Shown piece by piece: positions 17,499 through 27,035 of a DNA stretch of 64,000 bases. Position 1 is the stretch's first letter. The number at the start of each line of letters is the position of its first letter. The stretch covers positions 1 to 64,000 of the forward strand of contig NZ_JAJQXA010000011.1 in the NCBI RefSeq assembly GCF_021245985.1, read 5' to 3'. The position numbers and the translations under genes are program-made. The notes beneath the pieces were generated by a model. The model had not been told where the DNA came from and searched no databases. It saw only the letters and a list, made by a program, of their open reading frames with translations. The stretch is from Flavobacterium soyae (GTDB lineage: Bacteria; Bacteroidota; Bacteroidia; Flavobacteriales; Flavobacteriaceae).

Positions 17499-18224
17499 AT
17501 GAAATCAATCATTTTACGAGAAATAAAATCCTTTTTTGGCTCTCCTATTGGCTATTTAGTCATTGCGATTTTCTTAATCAGCAACGGACTGTTTTTATGG
17601 GTATTTGAAGGAGATTACAATATATTGAATACAGGTTATGCCGATTTAACTCCGTTTTTCACTTTAACACCGTGGATTTTAATTTTTCTGATTCCGGCTG
17701 TAACCATGAGAAGTTTCTCTGACGAAAGAAAACAAGGAACTCTTGAGTTACTTTTAACAAAACCATTATCAATTTGGGAAATTGTAAATGGAAAATTTTT
17801 AGGTTCTTTCTTCTTGATTATTTTGGCTATAATTCCAACTTTCATTTACGTAAAAGTAATTTCGAGTTTAGGCCTGCCAGAAGGAAACATTGATATGGGA
17901 AGCACAATTGGTTCTTATTTCGGATTGTTGTTTTTAATTGCTTCTTATTCAGCAATTGGAATCTTTACTTCTACTCTATCAGAAAATCAAATTGTAGCCT
18001 TTATTATTGCCGTCTTTTTGTGCTTTTTGTTTTATTTTGGATTTGAAGGCTTGGCATCGTTAGTTCCGGGACAATCAAACATTATTTCGGCATTTGGAAT
18101 GCAGGATCATTTTAAAAGTATGAGCCGAGGCGTTATTGATACACGCGATGTGATTTACTTTTTAAGCATCAGCGTTTTATTTTTATCTTTTACCGTTTAT
18201 CAATTAAAATCTTTTAAAGCGTAA
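17499..18224 (+). CDS. gldF: Gliding-motility ABC transporter permease GldF
   Basis: A 241-residue ABC-2-type permease with six predicted membrane helices (near 19-36, 53-73, 103-125, 142-160, 167-190 and 220-237). The motif FFTLTPWILIFLIPAVTMRSFSDERKQGTLELL is typical of the GldF/NosY group. In F. johnsoniae GldA (ATPase), GldF and GldG form an ABC transporter needed for gliding. The start of gldG overlaps its stop codon (TAATG). A gldA ATPase gene is not next to it here, as is common in this genus. Confidence 0.93.
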   Translation: MKSIILREIKSFFGSPIGYLVIAIFLISNGLFLWVFEGDYNILNTGYADLTPFFTLTPWILIFLIPAVTMRSFSDERKQGTLELLLTKPLSIWEIVNGKFLGSFFLIILAIIPTFIYVKVISSLGLPEGNIDMGSTIGSYFGLLFLIASYSAIGIFTSTLSENQIVAFIIAVFLCFLFYFGFEGLASLVPGQSNIISAFGMQDHFKSMSRGVIDTRDVIYFLSISVLFLSFTVYQLKSFKA

Positions 18225-19909
18225 TGAAAGCATCTAATAAATTAAATTTAAAGACATTAGGCATTACAATTTTTATTTTAATTGTTTTAAATGTTCTCGG
18301 AAGCTTATTCTTTCATCGTTTTGATTTAACGAAAGACAAAAGATATACTTTATCACCAACTTCTTTACAAATTGTAAAACAGGTTAAAAATCCGCTGTCG
18401 ATTAAGATTTATATGCAGGGTGAACTTCCTGCAGATTTCAGACGTTTACAACTGGAAACTAAACAATTACTGGAAGAATTTCAGGCTTACAACAGCAATA
18501 TTGTTTTTGAATTCGTTAACCCAATGGAAGACGGAGAAGACAATATGGAAGTTGTAAAATCACTTTATCAAAAAGGACTTACGCCAATAAACATAACCGT
18601 TGACGATAAAGGCAAACAATCTCAGGAAATGGTTTTTCCTTGGGCTGTTGCAGTTTACAATAATAAAGAAGTTAATATTCCTTTGTTGAAAAACATTATG
18701 GGAGCTTCGACTACGCAAAAAGTAATTGGATCGATTCAGCATTTAGAATATTCGATTGCCGATGCTATCAATAAAATTACCAAAGACAGACAAAAGAAAG
18801 TTGCGATTATAAAAGGAAATGGCGAATTGTCTGAAATTCATATTGGTAAATTACTAAGACAAATTAAGGAAAGTTATTATATCGGACCTTTTACTTTAGA
18901 TTCTGTTGCTAAAGATCCAAACGGAACTTTAGATGCCCTTGAAAAATATGATTTAGCGATTATCTCAAAACCAACTGAAAAATTCTCAGACGAAGAAAAA
19001 CAAGTTTTGGATCAGTTTATTATGAACGGCGGTAAAACGTTATGGCTGGTTGATCAGGTTGCGGCTGATATGGACAGTTTATACAATCAGGCTGGTGCGA
19101 CTTTGGCGTATCCACGAGATTTGAATTTAAACGATATGTTCTTCAAATACGGATTCAGAATTAATCCTGATTTGGTTAAAGACGAAAACGGAAGCCCAAT
19201 AAAACTAGCAACAGGAGAACAAGGAAGTGCAACACAATATCAGGATTTTATCTGGAAATTTGCGCCATTAGTTCAACCTTCAAGCCAGCACCCAATTGTG
19301 AAAAATTTAGGCGGAATCAAATTTGATTTTGCCAGTCCGATTGACACTTTAAAAAACGGAATCAAAAAAACCGTTTTATTGCAATCATCTCAATATTCTA
19401 AAACAATTGGAACGCCATCAGAAATTAATCTGAATATTGTAACAGAAAAAACTACACCAGCAGATTATGCTAATAAAGGAAATATAAATCTTTCTGTTTT
19501 ATTAGAAGGAAGTTTTCATTCAGCATTTGAAAATCGTGTTTTACCTTTTAAAGAAAGTTCATTTCAGGCTAAAGGAAAACCAACCAAAATGATTGTTGTT
19601 GCCGATGGAGATATTGCCAGAAATCAATTGGATAAAAACATGATGCCTGTGGAACTGGGCTATGACCAAAGAACCGGAAACCTTTATGACAATAAAGATT
19701 TTATGATGAATTGTGTCAATTATCTGCTTGATGATACAGGACTTATTAACATTAGAAGCAAAGATGTTGAACTGCCATTATTGGATAAAGAAAAAGTTTA
19801 CGAAAATTATACGACAACGCAATTCATAACTATCGGGCTTCCAATCCTTATTTTATTGGTTTTTGGATTAGTATTTACCTTTATCAGAAAAAAGAAATAC
19901 AGCCGATAG
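18224..19909 (+). CDS. gldG: Gliding-motility ABC transporter substrate-binding protein GldG
   Basis: A 561-residue protein with one N-terminal membrane segment (about 13-32), a large periplasmic ABC_transp_aux-type domain, and one C-terminal membrane segment (about 530-551) followed by a basic tail. The opening FDLTKDKRYTLSPTSLQIV is characteristic of GldG/YbbR-associated proteins. It works with GldF. The overlap with gldF indicates coupled translation. The length is normal for the family. Confidence 0.93.
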   Translation: MKASNKLNLKTLGITIFILIVLNVLGSLFFHRFDLTKDKRYTLSPTSLQIVKQVKNPLSIKIYMQGELPADFRRLQLETKQLLEEFQAYNSNIVFEFVNPMEDGEDNMEVVKSLYQKGLTPINITVDDKGKQSQEMVFPWAVAVYNNKEVNIPLLKNIMGASTTQKVIGSIQHLEYSIADAINKITKDRQKKVAIIKGNGELSEIHIGKLLRQIKESYYIGPFTLDSVAKDPNGTLDALEKYDLAIISKPTEKFSDEEKQVLDQFIMNGGKTLWLVDQVAADMDSLYNQAGATLAYPRDLNLNDMFFKYGFRINPDLVKDENGSPIKLATGEQGSATQYQDFIWKFAPLVQPSSQHPIVKNLGGIKFDFASPIDTLKNGIKKTVLLQSSQYSKTIGTPSEINLNIVTEKTTPADYANKGNINLSVLLEGSFHSAFENRVLPFKESSFQAKGKPTKMIVVADGDIARNQLDKNMMPVELGYDQRTGNLYDNKDFMMNCVNYLLDDTGLINIRSKDVELPLLDKEKVYENYTTTQFITIGLPILILLVFGLVFTFIRKKKYSR

Positions 19910-19949
19910 ATGTTAATAAAAAAATTGCGAAACTTAAGAATGTTTACGA

Positions 19950-19957
19950 TATATTTG
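19950..19957 (+). promoter_or_regulatory. -7 box of dnaN
   Basis: TATATTTG fits TAnnTTTG, 60 bases before the chosen dnaN start at 20017. Confidence 0.6.
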
Positions 19958-20016
19958 TAATCCGTATGCCCAGCGCCTAAATGCTTGGTAATACCTCAAA
20001 AAATAAAACAAAAGAG

Positions 20017-21135
20017 ATGAAATTTATAGTATCGAGTTCGTACTTATTAAAACAATTACAAGTTTTAGGTAGTGTAATTAACAGTAACAATACGTTGCCT
20101 ATTTTAGACAACTTTTTATTTGAACTAAACAATAGTGAGTTGACTGTTTCGGCTTCAGATCTCGAAACGACAATGTCGGCTACATTATCAATCGATTCTA
20201 AAAGTAAAGGAAGCGTTGCTGTACCGGCAAAACTTTTACTTGAAATTTTAAAAACATTTCCAGAGCAGCCTTTAACTTTTACTGTTGAAGACAATAATAC
20301 AGTTGAGATTAGTTCTAACTCAGGGAAATATGCATTAGCATATGCTGCCGGAGAAGAATTCCCTAAGTCTGTACATCTTGAAGATCCGTCTGTAACTTTA
20401 GTTCCTGCAGATGTTTTGGCAACTGCAGTAAGCAAAACAATTTTTGCTGCCGGAAACGATGATTTACGTCCGGTAATGTCTGGAGTATTTTTCCAGTTCT
20501 CTCCAGAGGGTTTAACTTTTGTTGCTACAGATGCTCATAAATTAGTAAAATATGCCCGTGCAGATGTAAAAGCATCTCAGGTTGCAGATTTTATCATGCC
20601 AAAGAAACCTTTGAATATCTTAAAAAGTATTTTAGGAAGTTCTGACGCTGAAGTAAAAATTGAATACAACGATTCGAATGCGACTTTCTCATTTGATAAT
20701 TATATCTTACTGTGTCGTTTAATCGACGGAAAATACCCTAATTACGAAGCGGTAATTCCAAAAGAAAATCCAAATAGATTAATGATCGACCGTTCTTTAT
20801 TTTTAAGTTCTGTTCGTCGTGTTGCGATTTTCTCAAACAAAACTACACACCAAATTCGTTTAAAAATTGCAGGAGCTGAATTAAATGTTTCTGCTGAGGA
20901 TATCGATTACTCAAACAAAGCAGAAGAAAGACTGACTTGTGATTATCAAGGTGATGATTTACAAATTGGTTTCAATTCTCGTTTTTTAATCGAGATGCTG
21001 ACAAACCTGCAGTCAGATATGATTATGTTAGAAATGTCGTTGCCAAACAGAGCTGGTATTTTAACGCCTGTTGATGGTTTAGAAGAAGGTGAAACAGTAA
21101 CAATGCTGGTAATGCCTGTAATGTTAAATAGTTAA
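20017..21135 (+). CDS. dnaN: DNA polymerase III beta subunit (sliding clamp)
   Basis: A 372-residue ring-forming clamp that tethers replicative polymerase to DNA. Three successive clamp domains of about 120 residues are visible: MKFIVSSSYLLKQLQVLG at the start, PVMSGVFFQF near 160 and LIDGKYPNYEAVIP near 237. The end, MLVMPVMLNS, matches the family's conserved PMR(L/I)-type tail loosely. An upstream in-frame ATG at 19981 would add 12 residues, but the family starts at MKF and a purine-rich aaaagag precedes 20017, so I use 20017. A terminator follows at 21239-21271. Confidence 0.96.
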   Translation: MKFIVSSSYLLKQLQVLGSVINSNNTLPILDNFLFELNNSELTVSASDLETTMSATLSIDSKSKGSVAVPAKLLLEILKTFPEQPLTFTVEDNNTVEISSNSGKYALAYAAGEEFPKSVHLEDPSVTLVPADVLATAVSKTIFAAGNDDLRPVMSGVFFQFSPEGLTFVATDAHKLVKYARADVKASQVADFIMPKKPLNILKSILGSSDAEVKIEYNDSNATFSFDNYILLCRLIDGKYPNYEAVIPKENPNRLMIDRSLFLSSVRRVAIFSNKTTHQIRLKIAGAELNVSAEDIDYSNKAEERLTCDYQGDDLQIGFNSRFLIEMLTNLQSDMIMLEMSLPNRAGILTPVDGLEEGETVTMLVMPVMLNS

Positions 21136-21238
21136 CATCAAAACTTCTTTTTGTTACAGGGATTTTTTTTAATTTAAAATTAAAGACATATCATTGTAAA
21201 AAAAAATATCGCTATTAACCAACCATTTTTTATACCTA

Positions 21239-21271
21239 AAAACCGCAATTCTTTAAAAGAGTTGCGGTTTT
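21239..21271 (+). terminator. Terminator of dnaN
   Basis: 10-bp stem aaaaccgcaa / ttgcggtttt with a T-run, about 100 bases after the stop codon. Confidence 0.85.
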
Positions 21272-21332
21272 TTATTTTCGGTCATTGCGAGAAACGAAGC
21301 AATCTCAACTGCAGGGTTAAACTTTGTGCTGT

Positions 21333-21487
21333 ATTTTTAACGCAAAGCACACTAAGATTTTTTGATATAGATTGCATTTACAATGCGCTAAGTTCGCAAA
21401 GCTTTGTGTTCATATAGCTTTGCGAACTTTGCGGTTTTATAAAAACCTAGCTTATTAAAAAATCTTAGTGTGCTTTGCGTTAAAAAT
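21333..21487. repeat. Intergenic palindrome of the CTTTGCG family, copy 2
   Basis: The outer arms are perfect over 31 bases (21333-21363 and 21457-21487; core AACGCAAAGCACACTAAG). An inner stem is gttcgcaaagctttg / agctttgcgaac. Same organisation as the copies at 17339 and 38401, with the outer arms most like those at 38401. Confidence 0.92.
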
Positions 21488-21501
21488 TACACAAGCTATG
21501 C

Positions 21502-21533
21502 AACCTGAAACTTTAAACCTGAAACAAATTTTT
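21502..21533. repeat. Companion repeat (aacctgaaactttaaacc type)
   Basis: AACCTGAAACTTTAAACC followed by TGAAACAAAT. A near-identical sequence occurs inside mnmE (42520-42547, 26 of 28 bases), and a reverse-oriented relative lies at 38355-38381 beside another CTTTGCG palindrome. Confidence 0.8.
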
Positions 21534-21536
21534 CTT

Positions 21537-21544
21537 TAACTTTG
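21537..21544 (+). promoter_or_regulatory. -7 box next to the DsbA-like start codon
   Basis: TAACTTTG fits TAnnTTTG and ends only 5 bases before the ATG at 21550. Transcription would start at or inside the start codon, suggesting a leaderless or nearly leaderless mRNA. Confidence 0.55.
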
Positions 21545-21549
21545 CACTT

Positions 21550-22179
21550 ATGAAAATAGAAATTTGGTCGGACATCATGTGTCCGTTTTGTTATATCGGA
21601 AAAAGACAATTGGAAACAGCTTTAGAACAGTTTCCAGATAATGAATTTGAAATTGAGTGGAAAAGCTTTCAGCTTGATCCATCTATTACACCACAGCCAG
21701 AAAAAGATGTTTATACGTATTTAGCAGAACGAAAAGGCATGTCTGTTGAACAATCAAAAGAAATGCATAAAGGTGTCGCAGATCGCGCAAAAAGTGTTGG
21801 TTTAGATTACAACTTTGATAAAGCGGTTATTTCAAATTCTTTAGAAGCGCATAGAATCATCCAATTGGCTAAAACAAAAAAATTAGGCGATGAAATGGAG
21901 GAAATCTTCTTTAAAGCTTATTTTACAGAAGGAAGAGATTTAAACGACGGTCCAACTTTAATTGAATTAGCTGAAAAAGCGGGACTGAGTAAAAATGATG
22001 TTTTAGAAGTTCTGGAAAGCGAAAGTTTATATTTAAAAGAAGTTCAAAGCGATATTAAAGAAGCACAGGAAATTGGCGTGCAAGGCGTTCCGTTTTTTGT
22101 TTTTGACCGAAAATATGCTGTTTCGGGCGCTCAGCCAGTTGAAGCTTTTGTCCAGACAATCAAAGAAGGTTTAAAATAA
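21550..22179 (+). CDS. DsbA/FrnE-like thioredoxin-fold oxidoreductase
   Basis: A 209-residue protein with a thioredoxin fold interrupted by a helical insert, as in DsbA/FrnE and 2-hydroxychromene-2-carboxylate isomerase relatives. The active-site CPFC is at residues 11-14. The cis-Pro loop is GVQGVPFFVF near 178, and GAQPVEAF near 193 is typical of the FrnE group. There is no signal peptide, so it is cytosolic; FrnE is a cytosolic disulfide isomerase in Deinococcus. It converges with the ROK kinase gene, and a bidirectional terminator lies between them. Confidence 0.9.
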   Translation: MKIEIWSDIMCPFCYIGKRQLETALEQFPDNEFEIEWKSFQLDPSITPQPEKDVYTYLAERKGMSVEQSKEMHKGVADRAKSVGLDYNFDKAVISNSLEAHRIIQLAKTKKLGDEMEEIFFKAYFTEGRDLNDGPTLIELAEKAGLSKNDVLEVLESESLYLKEVQSDIKEAQEIGVQGVPFFVFDRKYAVSGAQPVEAFVQTIKEGLK

Positions 22180-22205
22180 TTTAAATTTGAAATAGTAAAA
22201 TAAAT

Positions 22206-22230
22206 ACGGATGAGTAAATTGCTCATCCGT
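22206..22230. terminator. Bidirectional terminator between convergent genes
   Basis: 9-bp stem acggatgag / ctcatccgt with a 7-base loop and a T-run on the plus side. It lies between the stop codons at 22179 and 22243. Confidence 0.8.
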
Positions 22231-22242
22231 TTTGTTTTTAAT

Positions 22243-23142
22243 CTAATCCCGAAGAAAGCTTACTGCCCCTAACAAAGCCGCAATTTCATTATCTGTAGAA
22301 ATAGAAACCTTTGTTTCTAAACCTGATTCTTTTATAGTTTTATTAAATGAAGACAAAAATAAATTACTTGCATTGGCAATTTTACCGCCAATAATGATGT
22401 GATCTGCTGAGAATTTTTTTATCCACGGAATTATTACTGCTGCCAAATCTTCTCCCATTGTTTCAAATACTTTTACAGCTTGCTGATCTCCATTAACAGC
22501 TAAATCATAAAGCTCTAAACCATTCTTAAGCGTAAAACCACTTAAAGTTTTATAATGAGACAAAAGACCTCTCACAGAAACATAATCTTCGGCAATACCT
22601 TCTTTATATTCAAGATTGTAAATTTCCCCATCTGTCGGCACCTGATTTCCTGTACTTATTGATACACCTTTATCAATAAAACAAGCTCCTAAACCTGTAC
22701 CTAAAGTAACTGCCATTACTTTTTTAGAAAGATTTTCCTGCTGCTTAAAAACTTCTCCTTTTCCAAAACAAACAGCATCATTTTCAAAAAGCACCGGAAA
22801 ATCATTTGAAAAATTTAAACTTTCTAAAAGCAACTCTCTAACATTCAATCCGTAAAAATGTTCGTATTTAGATTGATCTTTAATCCAGCAGATCCCTTTT
22901 TCATAATCAAATGGGCCGGGCATGCATATGGAAATCCCTTTTATGTTTTCAACTTTTGAATTTTCTATTGAAGTATTAATCACATCTCTCCAAATATTCA
23001 TCACCTGATCTACTGGTAAATTAGAATCAAAAGATTCTTTAAATAATGAAAATTCCAAAACTTTCATTTCTGTTTTATTGATAACTGCTGCTGTAATGTG
23101 TGTTCCTCCAATATCTAGCCCAATGGCATATGATGTATTCAT
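22243..23142 (-). CDS. ROK-family sugar kinase
   Basis: A 299-residue sugar kinase of the ROK family (glucose, mannose, fructose or amino-sugar kinases). The N-terminal phosphate loop is LDIGGTHITAAV (8-19), the catalytic region is FENDAVCFGKGE near 120, and GTGLGACFIDKG near 148 is the sugar/ATP-binding glycine loop. The usual ROK zinc motif CxCGxxGCxE is missing: the region GEIYNLEYKEGIAEDYVS has no Cys. As the last gene of the mannan locus, it probably phosphorylates mannose or glucose released by the glycosidases (inferred). Confidence 0.88.
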   Translation of the reverse strand: MNTSYAIGLDIGGTHITAAVINKTEMKVLEFSLFKESFDSNLPVDQVMNIWRDVINTSIENSKVENIKGISICMPGPFDYEKGICWIKDQSKYEHFYGLNVRELLLESLNFSNDFPVLFENDAVCFGKGEVFKQQENLSKKVMAVTLGTGLGACFIDKGVSISTGNQVPTDGEIYNLEYKEGIAEDYVSVRGLLSHYKTLSGFTLKNGLELYDLAVNGDQQAVKVFETMGEDLAAVIIPWIKKFSADHIIIGGKIANASNLFLSSFNKTIKESGLETKVSISTDNEIAALLGAVSFLRD

Positions 23143-23166
23143 TTTTAATCGTTTAGCTTTTTAGTA

Positions 23167-24630
23167 CTAGATATTTTTGTCTTTTAAAATTTGAGGATAA
23201 TGGGTACTGGTGTGCACAATCATTTCTCCAAATAGTGTATTTGCCCATGCAAACCATTTACGGGTAAATTTGTTTACATCGTCTTTATGAAAGGATTCGT
23301 GCATAAATCCGGTATCGGCATTTGTTTTAATCAAATTGCTGATACAAGTTTTAATCTCTTTTTCGTCTACACTTGTAATCGCTCTCAAAACAATACTCAT
23401 TGGCCAAATGGTATCAACTCCGGTATGCGGGCCGCCAATTCCTTCTCCGGCTTTTCCTTTATAGAAAAACGGATTGTTTTCTGACAACACCACTTTACGG
23501 GTATTTAGATATAAAGGATCATTTGGAGCAATCGCACCTAAATATGGAAGTGATAATAGTGAAGGAACATTAGCATCATCCATCATATGGAAACTGCCGT
23601 ATCCGTTTACTTCAAAAGCAATGATTTTTCCGAATTTTGGATGTTCGATGATTCCGTTTTCTTTTAAACCTTTTTGAACCTGATCTCTTAACTCTGTAGC
23701 TTTGGCAACCAAATCATTGTCTTTTAAAGCCGGTAAAGAGAAAATTTCGATTAAATAACCTAATATTTCAATCGCAAACATATTGCTCGGAATCAAATAC
23801 CCAAACAAAGTACTGTCGTCACTTGGCCTGAAAGTAGAAACAATTAAGCCGCAAGGTTTTACCGGATAGCCGTAACCGCCTAACGGAACTCCGTCTGTAG
23901 CCCAGGCAGTCTGACGCTGAAAACTATATGGGCCGCCTTTTCCATCAAGTCTTTGCTGTTCTTTAAAAGTCTGCAGAATCAACAGCATGGCTTCTTTCCA
24001 TTTTGCATCAAACAAACTGATGTCTCCGGTTTCTTTCCAATAGCCGTGTGCTAATCGAACAGGGTAACATAAACTGTCAATTTCCCATTTTCTTTCGTGA
24101 ATTCCGGGCTGCATTTTAGTCAGGTCGTTTTTCCATTCACTTTCTTTAGTAAAATCTTTATAAAAAGCATTCGCATAAGGATCAAGCAAAATACATTTTG
24201 CCTGACGGTTGATTACTCCTTTTACTAATTCGGCCAATTTTGGGTCTTCTTTTACAAATGGAATATAAGGCCAGATCTGTGCTGTACTGTCACGCAGCCA
24301 CATTGCGTCGATATCTCCGGTAATTACGTATGTATCAGGTTTTCCGTCGATGATTTCAAAATCGACTGTAGTGTCTAGTGTATTTGGAAAACAATTTTCA
24401 AATAACCATGCCAATTCCGGGTTTGCTATTTGTTTTTTGATTCTTACAATTGCCGCTTCGACTGCTTTACTTGTAAATTTTCTTTCGGCAAGCGGAGGTC
24501 TTTTACTGATAAAATCTTTTAAAGGAAATTGAAATGTATCTGAATTAAGTCCAAAAGCATCTGTTTGAAGTGCTAATAATCCTGCGGAAAAAATTCCTGT
24601 GTTTTTTATAAATTTTCTACGTGACTGCAT
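23167..24630 (-). CDS. GH125 exo-alpha-1,6-mannosidase
   Basis: A 487-residue glycoside hydrolase of family 125, an (alpha/alpha)6-barrel inverting exo-alpha-1,6-mannosidase. Family-type segments are VITGDIDAMWLRDSTAQIWPY (101-121), ILLDPYANAFYKDF near 148, KWEIDSLCYPVRLAHGYW near 179 and GPHTGVDTIWPMSIVLRA near 405. The N-terminus has a twin-Arg-like MQSRRKFIKNTGIFSAG signal (Tat-type), so export is likely. It sits 5 bp after the first GH92 gene. It would remove alpha-1,6-linked mannose left after GH92 trimming. Confidence 0.93.
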   Translation of the reverse strand: MQSRRKFIKNTGIFSAGLLALQTDAFGLNSDTFQFPLKDFISKRPPLAERKFTSKAVEAAIVRIKKQIANPELAWLFENCFPNTLDTTVDFEIIDGKPDTYVITGDIDAMWLRDSTAQIWPYIPFVKEDPKLAELVKGVINRQAKCILLDPYANAFYKDFTKESEWKNDLTKMQPGIHERKWEIDSLCYPVRLAHGYWKETGDISLFDAKWKEAMLLILQTFKEQQRLDGKGGPYSFQRQTAWATDGVPLGGYGYPVKPCGLIVSTFRPSDDSTLFGYLIPSNMFAIEILGYLIEIFSLPALKDNDLVAKATELRDQVQKGLKENGIIEHPKFGKIIAFEVNGYGSFHMMDDANVPSLLSLPYLGAIAPNDPLYLNTRKVVLSENNPFFYKGKAGEGIGGPHTGVDTIWPMSIVLRAITSVDEKEIKTCISNLIKTNADTGFMHESFHKDDVNKFTRKWFAWANTLFGEMIVHTSTHYPQILKDKNI

Positions 24631-24635
24631 AAGTT

Positions 24636-26915
24636 TTATTTTGAAGTTGAATAAGAATACGGATACGCCTCTGATGTTGTACCTCTTTTTAAATTTGGAG
24701 AACTCGTCATATCAAAATTTAGTTCTCCGCCTTTTAATACATCAAAATGATTGATATAGTTTTTAGTATAAGCTGCATTATCCCATTTCAATTCATTTAC
24801 ATATTTGCTTACATCTGAATTATTTGGGGCATTTATAATAAGCTGTTTTCCGTTTTCAAGCTGTAAAGTAGTTTTCTTAAATAATGGCGCACCTAAAACG
24901 TATTCTTCTGTTGCGGGACAAACCGGATAGAATCCCATTGCAGAAAAAATATACCATGCAGAAGTCTGTCCGTTATCTTCATCACCGCAATATCCATCAG
25001 GAGTTGGTTTATACAAACGGTTCATAACTTCTCTTGACCAATATTGCGTTTTCCAAGGCTCGCCTGCATAATTGTATAAATAAATCATATGCTGAATGGG
25101 TTGATTTCCGTGTGCATACTGCCCCATATTCATAATCTGCATTTCTCGAATTTCATGTATAACAGAACCGTAATAACTGTCATCAAAAACCGGAGGTGTT
25201 GAAAATACAGCGTCTAATTTTGAAGTAAATTTTTTCTCACCGCCCATTAAATCAATTAAACCCTGAATGTCGTGAAATACGCTCCAGCTATAATGCCAGC
25301 TGTTTCCTTCTGTAAAAGCGTCTCCCCATTTAAACGGATTAAATTTTGGTGGAAAACTGCCGTCTTTATTGCGTCCGCTCATCAATCCGATAGATGGATT
25401 AAACAACTTTTTATAATTCATCATTCGCTTTTCAAGCAGATTGATTTCTTTTTTCGGACGATCTAAAGCTTTGGCTAATTTCCAGATTGCAAAATCATCA
25501 TAAGCGTATTCAAGTGTTCTGGCTGCATTTTCATTAATCTCAACATCATAAGGAACATATCCTAAGGTATTGTAATACTGCACTCCTTTTCTGCCTACAG
25601 CTTCAAGCGGCCCCTCATTATTGGCTCCGTGCTGCAATGCTTCATATAAGGTATTAATATCATAACCACGTAATCCTTTCATATAAGCATCAGAAACTAC
25701 TGAGGCAGAATTATTTCCCACCATAACATTTCTAAAACCCGGACTTGACCATTCTGGTAAAAATCCGCCTTCTTTATAATCGTTTATTAAACCTTCCTGC
25801 ATTTCTTTATTCATAGAAGGATAAACTAAATTTAGCAAAGGATATAAAGCACGGAAAGTATCCCAAAATCCCGTTCCTGCATACATATATCCCGGCAGAA
25901 TTTTTCCGTTATACGGGCTGTAATGTACAATTTCACCGTCTTTATTTATTTCATATTGTTTTTGTGGAAAACAAACGGTGCGGTATAAACAAGAATAGAA
26001 AGTTTTTAATTGATCCTCATTTGTATCTTCAACCGTAATTTTTCCTAAAACTTTATTCCATTCATTTTTAGACTGTGCTAGAGTTTCTTCAAAAGATGCT
26101 GAACCTAATTCGTTCTTTAAAGACAGTTCAGCTTGCTCCGGACTTATAAAAGAAGAAGCGACTTTTATGTTTACTTTTTCTCCTTTTTGGGTTTTAAATT
26201 CAACTATTGCGCCTGTATGAAAACCAACTGCTGTTAATTTGTCTTTTGTCTGCGCTTTGTCAATCCAGGTTGAATTAGCTGCAAATGGTTTATCAAATAC
26301 TAAAACAAAATAGTTTTTAAAGTTTTGCGGAACTCCGCCGCTGTTACGGGTTGTATAACCAATAATTTTATTTTCTGATGGAATTATTTTGATATAAGAT
26401 CCTTTATCGAATGCATCAATTATAATTGAAGATTTTTCGTTTTCCGGAAATGTAATCTGAAAATGAGCCGCGCGTTCTGTTGTTGTAATTTCGGTTGTTA
26501 TATCATAATCTGCCAGATAAACGCTGTAATAATAAGGTTTTGAAACTTCTGCTTTATGACTGAACCAGCTCGCTCTTTCCTCTTCGGCGAAAGCCACTTT
26601 GCCTGTAACAGGCATAATCGAAAACTGACCGTAATCGTTCATCCACGGTGAAGGCTGATGTGTTTGTTTAAATCCTCTTATTTTTTCTGCAGTATACGTA
26701 TACGCCCATCCGTCGCCCATTTTACCGGTTTGCGGTGTCCAAAAATTCATTCCCCAAGGTCTGCATATTGCGGGATAGGTATTTCCGTTTGAAAGATTAT
26801 GCAGCGACTGCGTTCCCATTAGCGGGTTTACATATTCTACGGGTTCTTTAACTTGCGCATTTACAGAAATGCAATACTGTATTAATCCAAAAAAAAATAA
26901 ACTTTTTATTTTCAT
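24636..26915 (-). CDS. GH92 alpha-mannosidase, paralogue A
   Basis: A 759-residue calcium-dependent exo-alpha-mannosidase of family 92, with a signal peptide (about 1-20). Family marks are YVNPLMGTQSLHNLSNGNTYPA at the start, TEGNSWHYSW, YAHGNQPIQHMIYLYNYAG and CGDEDNGQTSAWYIFSAMGFYPVCP. It differs from paralogue B in the HGNxP motif (Gln here, Glu there), in the start motif and in the acidic motif (GDED versus GNED), so a different linkage preference is likely. GH92 members cleave alpha-1,2, -1,3, -1,4 or -1,6 mannose, or phospho-mannose. It lies 5 bp upstream of the GH125 gene in the operon. Confidence 0.93.
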   Translation of the reverse strand: MKIKSLFFFGLIQYCISVNAQVKEPVEYVNPLMGTQSLHNLSNGNTYPAICRPWGMNFWTPQTGKMGDGWAYTYTAEKIRGFKQTHQPSPWMNDYGQFSIMPVTGKVAFAEEERASWFSHKAEVSKPYYYSVYLADYDITTEITTTERAAHFQITFPENEKSSIIIDAFDKGSYIKIIPSENKIIGYTTRNSGGVPQNFKNYFVLVFDKPFAANSTWIDKAQTKDKLTAVGFHTGAIVEFKTQKGEKVNIKVASSFISPEQAELSLKNELGSASFEETLAQSKNEWNKVLGKITVEDTNEDQLKTFYSCLYRTVCFPQKQYEINKDGEIVHYSPYNGKILPGYMYAGTGFWDTFRALYPLLNLVYPSMNKEMQEGLINDYKEGGFLPEWSSPGFRNVMVGNNSASVVSDAYMKGLRGYDINTLYEALQHGANNEGPLEAVGRKGVQYYNTLGYVPYDVEINENAARTLEYAYDDFAIWKLAKALDRPKKEINLLEKRMMNYKKLFNPSIGLMSGRNKDGSFPPKFNPFKWGDAFTEGNSWHYSWSVFHDIQGLIDLMGGEKKFTSKLDAVFSTPPVFDDSYYGSVIHEIREMQIMNMGQYAHGNQPIQHMIYLYNYAGEPWKTQYWSREVMNRLYKPTPDGYCGDEDNGQTSAWYIFSAMGFYPVCPATEEYVLGAPLFKKTTLQLENGKQLIINAPNNSDVSKYVNELKWDNAAYTKNYINHFDVLKGGELNFDMTSSPNLKRGTTSEAYPYSYSTSK

Positions 26916-26974
26916 AGTTTTTGTTTTTTTTTATGCTATACGCTTTAAGCTTTAGGCTGTAGGCTTTAAACTGA

Positions 26975-27035
26975 AAATCTAAAATCTAAAATCTAAAATC
27001 TACACTCTTAAATCTAAAATCTAAAATCTAAAATC
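26975..27035. repeat. Tandem AAATCTAA-type repeat at a gene end
   Basis: Units of aaaatct repeat about eight times between the two GH92 genes and run into the stop codon of paralogue B (27034-27036). Similar runs lie at 16991-17022, 38561-38594 (again touching a stop codon) and 63559-63570. Confidence 0.8.

Larger units (their letters stand above)
21136..21549. other. Spacer with dnaN terminator and CTTTGCG palindrome
   Basis: About 410 bases without a gene. In order it holds the dnaN terminator, a long palindrome (21333-21487), a companion repeat (21502-21533) and a -7 box directly before the next start codon. Confidence 0.8.

Noticed and set aside
24636..26915. Paralogue A as a definite mannose-phosphate uncapping enzyme
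   Set aside because: The Gln in HGNQP is suggestive, but I cannot align it reliably to the catalytic acid position; the EGN Glu is still present.
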